Under the pieces are notes generated by a model, which did no database searches, was not told where the DNA came from, and saw nothing but the letters and a program-made list of their open reading frames with translations. A stretch of 7,017 bases of DNA, from positions 1 through 7,017 of the forward strand of contig JAUYDG010000023.1 in the NCBI GenBank assembly GCA_030691925.1. The letters run 5' to 3'. The stretch is from Nanobdellota archaeon. Lineage in GTDB: Archaea; Nanobdellota; Nanobdellia; SCGC-AAA011-G17; VGLX01. A program made the position numbers and the translations under genes. Shown piece by piece: positions 5,193 to 7,017 of the stretch (position 1 is its first letter; each line of letters starts with the position of its first letter).

Positions 5193-5933
5193 ATGAATAG
5201 CCTAAACTCTAGTCTTGATGAGATGCTGGAACACTTGGAAAAAATAAGTTCTGAATATTCAAAGCTGCCTGTTTTAAATTTTGAATCAGTAGGCATAAAA
5301 ACCGACAAGGAGATTTCCGACTATGTAAAAACGCTTCTTGTGGAAATTGAAAAGGTGCCTTATTTTGCAAGGCATAAGCGTGACAGGTTTAAAGAAGCAT
5401 ATTTTATGGAAGGGGACAGTGGAACAATAGCCTCTTATAGGGGGTTTGGGTTCATCAGCATCAACTTAAGATACAAGAATGAGCCTGAAACGCCTCATGC
5501 AGTGGCTCATGAAATTGCGCATATACATGCTGCTAGGTTTGACGAGCTTCTTGCAACGCTCCTGGGCTGGGAGGCTGGTGCAGCGCTCGCACTAAAGGGG
5601 GACTCTTTACAGGAAGCATCGCTATTGTATGTTTTGAGAAACTCATTGTACGTAGCGTCCAACATCCTGGCAAGGGAGGAAAACAAGGTTGAATATTGGA
5701 GGGAAAAGGCTGCAAGAATTCTTGGAAAAGAATTTGTCGACGAAACAGAGGGGTGCATAACCAACGAGGGCTTGTTGCTTAGGACGCTTGAAGACTACAC
5801 GCTGGCGCCTTATACTTATGTTTTGGATTGTATCCGCAGTAAGACGGATAAGATATCGGACAAGGATTTGGCTGATGATACTGTCGAGATCTCAAACCTT
5901 GTAAGATTCCTTAAGAAAAGATTAGACCTATAA
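5193..5933 (+). CDS. Uncharacterised HExxH protein, putative zinc-dependent peptidase
   Basis: The 246-residue protein does not match a family I can name. Its centre carries PHAVAHEIAHIHAARFDE (101-118), with the zincin motif HEIAH at 106-110 and extra histidines at 102 and 112. Seventeen residues past H110 comes GWEAGAALA with E127, in the place where many gluzincin-like proteins (for example ImmA-type) supply the third zinc ligand. Before the motif, RGFGFISINLRY (83-94) could be the edge strand that binds substrate. The N-terminal ~55 residues look like a helical lead and the C-terminal ~100 residues are helical and charged. There is no signal peptide or membrane helix, so it should act in the cytoplasm. 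It is monocistronic, with its own promoter and a T-run after it. The metal site is an inference from spacing; substrate and role are unknown. Confidence 0.85.
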   Translation: MNSLNSSLDEMLEHLEKISSEYSKLPVLNFESVGIKTDKEISDYVKTLLVEIEKVPYFARHKRDRFKEAYFMEGDSGTIASYRGFGFISINLRYKNEPETPHAVAHEIAHIHAARFDELLATLLGWEAGAALALKGDSLQEASLLYVLRNSLYVASNILAREENKVEYWREKAARILGKEFVDETEGCITNEGLLLRTLEDYTLAPYTYVLDCIRSKTDKISDKDLADDTVEISNLVRFLKKRLDL

Positions 5934-5943
5934 ACATCTCCAA

Positions 5944-5951
5944 TCTTTTTT
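5944..5951 (+). terminator. Short poly-T terminator after the HExxH gene
   Basis: TC followed by six T (5946-5951) lies 12 bp after the stop codon and before the next promoter. It is shorter than the T8 tract after ppsA and so less certain. Confidence 0.4.
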
Positions 5952-5986
5952 AGACTTAAAGAGGATTCGTTAAAGAAGAAAAATAA

Positions 5987-6003
5987 TCAAAAACTATATA
6001 AAC
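5987..6003 (+). promoter_or_regulatory. BRE/TATA promoter of the surface-protein gene (leaderless)
   Basis: TCAAAAAC leads into TATATAAAC (5995-6003), centred about 27 bp before the ATG at 6026. There is no Shine-Dalgarno. A segment GCCCTTT at 6011-6017 lies 15 bp before the ATG, exactly as in front of the E1-like gene. Confidence 0.75.
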
Positions 6004-6025
6004 ATTTTAAGCCCTTTAACTTTTC

Positions 6026-7017
6026 ATGGGTAAAAGAGGCCAGATTTATATCCTAGCTGCTATACTATTAGCTGTAGTTGTTTACGGACTTTCTACGGTT
6101 GTTAATGTTGTCCAGCAGGAAGAAATCAGGGGCGATTTCGGGGCTTTGTCAAGCAACTACGAAATGGAGTCTTCTAAGCTTATCAATTCTGTTTTGCAGG
6201 ATGAGGGAAATGTTTCTGATGCTTTTAACAATTTCACTTTTTTTTTCACTTCTTATTCCAAGGCTAAGAGTCCTAATTTTCATATCTTTTATGCTTTAGC
6301 TTATAAGGGGGATATTTATTTTGGCAACTTTATGAATGAAGACCTTTATATTTATACTTCCTGCCCTACCGAATTTGGCAGTTGTCCATCAAGCAGCAAA
6401 TTGCCCGGTTGTTTAGGTAATGTTTCTGCTCAGATAAGCTTTGAAGGTTTAACGATTAATCCTGAATACGTTCTTGGCGAATTTGAAAAGTTTAGGGGCT
6501 CTTGTTTCTGGAATACCGAGATTAGCGGGGTTATGGACTATTGTGTAGGTATCGGAGGTAATATGTATAAGCTTCCTGTAAAGGAAAATGTTCCGACAAT
6601 ATTCAGCCTCAGTCGTTTAAAATCAGGCGCTCAAGTGCTGAATTCTGTACGGGGAGAAGTTAGTGAGGAGCAAGTTTGTGCAGGAAAATCATCAGAAGGT
6701 AGCTGTAATAGCTGTAGCGCTGTTTGTTGCTGGTCGGAAGATGAATGTGAAGAAGGAAGTTGTGTAGTTTGCGTAGAAGATTGGGTTTGCACTGATTTTG
6801 GCAGTTGTGTTGGTGGTCAGCGAACAAGGACGTGCACAGACGAAAATGATTGCGGGACCACTGTTAGCCAGCCTCCAGAAAGTGAGGCATGTTGCGAAGA
6901 AGATTGGCAGTGTGGTGCTTGGGGTAGTTGTGTTGGTGGTACGCAGACTAGGACTTGTACTGATAGTGCTAATTGTGGGACTACTGTTAATAAGCCTGCT
7001 ACGACGCAGAGCTGTGT
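6026..7017 (+). CDS. Pilin-signal surface protein with thrombospondin-like Cys repeats (3' end beyond window)
   Basis: 330 codons are visible and the frame is open at the right edge. The N-terminus MGKRGQIYILAAILL fits an archaeal class III signal: basic KRG, a predicted prepilin-peptidase cut after G5, Q6 at +1, and a hydrophobic helix to about residue 22. The product would therefore be pilin-like or anchored on the outer face of the membrane. Residues ~30-215 form an extracellular-looking domain with few lysines, many Ser/Asn/Phe and scattered Cys. Residues 218-249 hold eight Cys in a knot-like cluster with an adjacent CC pair. From 251 on there are 41-residue repeats of the thrombospondin type 1 pattern (W-x-C, GSCVGG, TRTC, CGTT, terminal C). 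The ATG at 6026 is fixed by its TATA box. A role in adhesion or cell-cell contact is an inference from such repeats; the total repeat number and any C-terminal domain are unseen. Confidence 0.88.
   Translation, partial: MGKRGQIYILAAILLAVVVYGLSTVVNVVQQEEIRGDFGALSSNYEMESSKLINSVLQDEGNVSDAFNNFTFFFTSYSKAKSPNFHIFYALAYKGDIYFGNFMNEDLYIYTSCPTEFGSCPSSSKLPGCLGNVSAQISFEGLTINPEYVLGEFEKFRGSCFWNTEISGVMDYCVGIGGNMYKLPVKENVPTIFSLSRLKSGAQVLNSVRGEVSEEQVCAGKSSEGSCNSCSAVCCWSEDECEEGSCVVCVEDWVCTDFGSCVGGQRTRTCTDENDCGTTVSQPPESEACCEEDWQCGAWGSCVGGTQTRTCTDSANCGTTVNKPATTQSC
6238..6246 (+). repeat. Intragenic T9 homopolymer in the surface-protein gene
   Basis: Nine consecutive T within codons for Thr-Phe-Phe-Phe (residues 71-74). 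The frame is intact here. A run of this length could slip in replication, or act as a weak terminator for archaeal RNA polymerase inside the gene. Confidence 0.6.
6776..7017 (+). repeat. Tandem 123-bp coding repeats (thrombospondin type 1-like), second unit cut by the window end
   Basis: Unit 1 spans 6776-6898 and unit 2 starts at 6899, with a period of 41 codons. Both begin EDW and share GSCVGG, a TRTCTD core and CGTTV, while the linker (SQPPESEAC versus NKPATTQSC) differs. The DNA is also alike over the core (AGTTGTGTTGGTGGT in both), which suggests duplication of the unit. Each unit has six Cys-rich positions expected to form disulfides outside the cell. Confidence 0.8.

Noticed and set aside
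5507..5764. Minus-strand open frames opposite the HExxH gene
   Set aside because: They are antisense shadows over the metal-motif region, with no initiation signals.
6078..6299. Plus-strand open frame of 73 codons within the surface-protein gene
   Set aside because: It is in another frame of a gene with a clear TATA box, signal sequence and continuing frame to the window end.
1..7017. tRNA, rRNA, CRISPR array, insertion sequence or riboswitch
   Set aside because: Nothing in the short intergenic regions has the length or structure needed, and no regularly spaced repeats or transposase motifs were seen.

Overview
The window looks like a piece of an archaeal chromosome, most likely from a DPANN-type lineage such as Woesearchaeota, Pacearchaeota or a relative. 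Several things support this. Four of the five visible promoters have an archaeal BRE/TATA box 26-28 bp before the start codon, which implies leaderless mRNAs. Poly-T tracts sit just after two genes. Internal genes use GGTGAT-type Shine-Dalgarno sequences. The last gene combines an archaeal class III (pilin-like) signal with thrombospondin-type Cys repeats, a combination I associate with DPANN genomes. The lineage is an inference; there is no rRNA or other marker to fix it.

Layout: at the left, on the minus strand, is the first 336 residues of a long RelA/SpoT homologue, cut by the window edge. It shares an 82-bp divergent promoter region with a plus-strand pair: an E1-like ThiF/MoeB/UbaA adenylyltransferase and, 4 bp later, protein-L-isoaspartate O-methyltransferase. 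An 86-bp regulatory intergenic region follows, with a 10-bp-phased direct repeat, a TATA box, a perfect 7-bp-arm palindrome and a strong Shine-Dalgarno. It leads into a two-gene unit: an unrecognised 70-residue protein and a full-length phosphoenolpyruvate synthase (ppsA). After a T8 tract comes a monocistronic, unrecognised 246-residue HExxH protein. After a T6 tract comes the open 5' part of a secreted or surface-anchored, Cys-rich repeat protein that runs off the right edge.

How the genes may fit together: the window mixes central metabolism (ppsA, gluconeogenic PEP formation), stress and maintenance (alarmone enzyme, isoaspartate repair, possible sulfur-transfer or ubiquitin-like activation) and a surface protein. 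They form separate transcription units, not one pathway. The observations most worth following are the hybrid motif set of the alarmone enzyme (metal-binding HD residues with a RelA-type EFDD synthetase motif), the unknown small gene under an elaborate promoter directly before ppsA, and the pilin-signal/TSP-repeat protein. No intergenic stretch exceeds 100 bp. I see no RNA gene, CRISPR array, insertion sequence or attachment site.
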